In this document: positions 6,104 to 7,792 of the stretch, piece by piece
How the letters are laid out: the number at the start of each line of letters is the position of its first letter
Position numbering within the stretch: position 1 is the first letter of the stretch
Assembly: GCA_018262455.1 (NCBI GenBank)
Contig: JAGSPR010000325.1
Span: 1 to 7,792 of the forward strand
Direction of reading: 5' to 3'
Origin: Deltaproteobacteria bacterium
GTDB lineage: Bacteria > Myxococcota > Polyangia > Haliangiales > Haliangiaceae
Length of the DNA stretch: 7,792 nt
Notes under the pieces: generated by a model
What the model was told of the DNA's origin: nothing
The model's database searches: none
The model's input: only the letters and a program-made list of their open reading frames with translations
Program-made: the position numbers and the translations under genes

Positions 6104-7573
6104 TCAAGCGAGCTCCGCGACGAGCTGGCGCCCGAGGGCGACGACGGCGTCGACGAGCATGCGCAGATCCTCCGAGCGCGTCCGGTGGTTCGCGATCGCG
6201 GCACGCAAGCAATAGCGATCCGCGAGCCGCGTATACGACGGCACCGCGACGCCGGACTCGTGGAGCCGGATCAGCAGCTCGGCGTTGAGCGCGTCGAGCT
6301 GCTCCGGTGCCAGCCCGTCGTGTCGGAACCGGAAGCACACGATGTTGAGCCCCTGCGGCGCCATCAACTCGAGCTCGGGCGTCGCGCGGATCAGCTGCGC
6401 GAGCTCCACGGCCTGCGCGATGTTCTGGTCGATCAGCCGGCCGTAGCGATCGAGCCCGTGCTCCTTGAATGACAGCCACACCTTGAGCGCGCGGAACCCG
6501 CGCGACAGCTGGAGGCCGTACTCGCTGAACCACAGCGCCCCCGCCGCGAGCCCGCGCGATTGGTGCTCGAGGTACTCCGGCATCAGCGCGAACGTCGCGC
6601 GGTGCGCGGCGCGGTCGCGGATCAGCGCGCAGCCGGCCTCGAACGGGACGTGCAACCACTTGTGCAGGTCGAGCGCGATCGAGTCCGCCCGCGCCATCCC
6701 CGCGACCACCCCGGCGTGCGTCGGCGACAGCGCGACCACGGCGCCGATCGCGCCGTCGACGTGGAACCACAGCCGCTCGCGCGCGCTCAACTCGGCGAGC
6801 GCCTCGAGATCGTCGACCGCGCCGGTGTTGATCGTGCCCGCGCTGCCGATCACGCAGCACGGGTGGAGGCCCGCCGCGCGGTCGTCGGCGATCATCCGCG
6901 CGAGCGCGGCCACGTCGACGCGGTAGTCGGGCCCGACGGGAGCCTTGCGCAGCGCGCGGCTGCCGAGCCCGAGCTGCTCGAGCGCCTTCTGGATGCAGCT
7001 GTGGACCTCGCTCGACGCGTAGCACGTCATCCGCCCGGGTAGCGCCTGCACGCCGTCGAGCCGGAGGTCGACGCCGAGCCCCGCCGCCCCGACGTTGCGC
7101 GCCACCGACAGCCCAATGAAGTTGGCCATCGAGGCGCCGCTCACGAGCAGACCGCCGGCGACGCTCGGCATCCCGACGATGTCCTTGCACCAATCGACGA
7201 CCTGACTCTCGACGTGGTTGCCGACGTGGTTCCCGCCGCCCATATTCGGATTGCAGATCGCGGCGAGGAAGTCGCCGAGCGCCCCGAACGCGGTGCCGTT
7301 CCCCATGTACCAGCCCCAGAACCGCGGGTGCGTGTTGCCCATCTGGTATGGCAGCACGAGCTCCTGGAAGTCGCGGTACGCCTGCTCGGCGCCCTCGGGC
7401 GCGCGCGGCAGCGGCCGCCGCAGCTTCGCGATCACGTCGTCGGGCGTCGCCTGCCACACGGGGCGTTCGCGGACCGACGCGAGATGATCGAGCGCGTCGT
7501 CGACGGCGCGGTGGGCGAGCGCGCGGAGCGGGCCCCAGTCGGCAGGATCGAGGGTCTCGGGTGGGCGGTCCAT
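6104..7573 (-). CDS. Group II pyridoxal-phosphate-dependent decarboxylase (amino acid decarboxylase family)
   Basis: A 489-residue cytosolic PLP enzyme of the glutamate/aromatic-L-amino-acid/histidine decarboxylase superfamily (fold type I), which typically releases CO2 from an amino acid to give an amine. Landmarks counted from ATG 7573: family N-terminus LDPADWGPLRALAHRAVDD (8-26), substrate-loop motif HPRFWGWYMGNG (82-93), NPNMGGGNH 108-116, PLP-stacking His in SSEVHSC (H191), GTINTG 246-251, PLP-nitrogen Asp in HVDGA (D273), and Schiff-base lysine in LDLHKWLHVP (K305). Length matches the family. The active-site loop HPRFWGW differs from the HPxFF(A) form of classical aromatic decarboxylases, so the substrate cannot be named; an amine-producing or an uncharacterised group is possible. 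An upstream in-frame ATG at 7603 would add ten residues, but ATG 7573 fits the family start and follows a TATACT by eight bases. It appears to be transcribed alone, divergent from the gene at 7774. Confidence 0.93.
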   Translation of the reverse strand: MDRPPETLDPADWGPLRALAHRAVDDALDHLASVRERPVWQATPDDVIAKLRRPLPRAPEGAEQAYRDFQELVLPYQMGNTHPRFWGWYMGNGTAFGALGDFLAAICNPNMGGGNHVGNHVESQVVDWCKDIVGMPSVAGGLLVSGASMANFIGLSVARNVGAAGLGVDLRLDGVQALPGRMTCYASSEVHSCIQKALEQLGLGSRALRKAPVGPDYRVDVAALARMIADDRAAGLHPCCVIGSAGTINTGAVDDLEALAELSARERLWFHVDGAIGAVVALSPTHAGVVAGMARADSIALDLHKWLHVPFEAGCALIRDRAAHRATFALMPEYLEHQSRGLAAGALWFSEYGLQLSRGFRALKVWLSFKEHGLDRYGRLIDQNIAQAVELAQLIRATPELELMAPQGLNIVCFRFRHDGLAPEQLDALNAELLIRLHESGVAVPSYTRLADRYCLRAAIANHRTRSEDLRMLVDAVVALGRQLVAELA

Positions 7574-7581
7574 CTCGCGCG

Positions 7582-7587
7582 AGTATA
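7582..7587 (-). promoter_or_regulatory. -10-like hexamer for the decarboxylase gene
   Basis: On the minus strand TATACT (5 of 6 to TATAAT) ends 8 bases before the ATG at 7573, which predicts a transcript starting one or two bases before the start codon. No acceptable -35 is seen at 16-18 bases, and no Shine-Dalgarno sequence is present before either possible ATG. If the ATG at 7603 were used, this hexamer would lie inside the gene, so the site also supports the shorter protein. Confidence 0.4.
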
Positions 7588-7761
7588 AGTGCTGCCGAGT
7601 CATCGATCCGGGAGCGATCGGAATCGTTGTCGCGCATGGTTCGGCGCGCGCGCGTGAGGCTCGAGAACGCCCAGCCACAGGGACCCGAGGCAGCGCCCAC
7701 AATCCGCCGGAGGCGGTGGCTCGCTATGCGCCCAAACCGTGGCCGAGGACGTTCCATTCTG

Positions 7762-7768
7762 AAAGGAG
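7762..7768 (+). promoter_or_regulatory. Strong Shine-Dalgarno sequence for the rightmost gene
   Basis: AAAGGAG stands five bases before the ATG at 7774, a near-ideal match to the 16S rRNA anti-Shine-Dalgarno. It is the only strong ribosome-binding site in the window and shows that this organism also uses leadered mRNAs. Confidence 0.75.
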
Positions 7769-7773
7769 ACATC

Positions 7774-7792
7774 ATGGGTGGCGTCCGGACCG
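7774..7792 (+). CDS. Start of a divergent gene leaving the window (partial)
   Basis: An ATG at 7774 preceded by AAAGGAG opens a plus-strand frame of which only MGGVRT is visible, so no function can be given. The 200 bases between it and the decarboxylase start (7574-7773) contain no gene and should hold divergent promoters. They include a small perfect inverted repeat, CCGCC 7704-7708 / GGCGG 7712-7716, and an alternating GC run at 7644-7654. No convincing plus-strand -35/-10 pair was found. Confidence 0.6.

Noticed and set aside
7574..7702. Longer decarboxylase starts at ATG 7603 or further upstream to 7702
   Set aside because: The added residues (up to 43, Arg/Ala-rich) are not part of the family N-terminus, and a TATACT hexamer lies inside the extension. 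ATG 7573 gives the usual length.

Overview
This is a GC-rich window (roughly two-thirds G+C by eye) with strongly G/C-biased third codon positions. Nearly all genes lie on the minus strand. The gene types point to a member of the Myxococcota or a related predatory or soil 'deltaproteobacterial' lineage: a Hanks-type Ser/Thr kinase with a transmembrane helix and a large extracytoplasmic tail, a signal-peptide/TPR/PEGA-like protein of the kind common in myxobacteria, and an FG-GAP lipoprotein with an ASPM/SPD2/Hydin-like (choice-of-anchor D) domain. The taxonomic reading is inference from gene content, not from a marker gene.

Layout, left to right. Bases 1-96 hold the N-terminus of a membrane protein (minus strand) that runs off the left edge. 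Bases 97-476 show no convincing gene. Bases 477-1016 (minus) encode a small secreted beta-barrel-type outer membrane protein. Bases 1017-1365 hold its putative promoter, a possible very small ORF, and a GGTCC-rich tandem repeat array with one inverted copy. Bases 1366-5437 (minus) form a compact three-gene operon in the order kinase, TPR/PEGA-like membrane protein, FG-GAP lipoprotein. Its genes overlap by 4 and 19 bases, and a good sigma70-type promoter lies directly in front of the kinase. Bases 5455-6103 hold an unrecognised, perhaps decayed, coding stretch and a strong hairpin. Bases 6104-7573 (minus) encode a group II pyridoxal-phosphate-dependent decarboxylase. A divergent gene with a strong ribosome-binding site starts at 7774 (plus) and leaves the window.

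The kinase operon looks like a cell-envelope sensing module. The kinase domain is cytoplasmic, and its outer part carries a domain resembling the C-terminal part of GspG pseudopilins. The second protein is predicted to be anchored by two helices with a TPR-like periplasmic region, and the third is a lipid-anchored seven-repeat propeller. The substrate and signal are not visible from sequence.

Three minus-strand starts (outer membrane protein, kinase, decarboxylase) each have a -10-like hexamer only 6-11 bases before the start codon and no Shine-Dalgarno sequence. This suggests leaderless or near-leaderless mRNAs, in contrast to the plus-strand gene at 7774.
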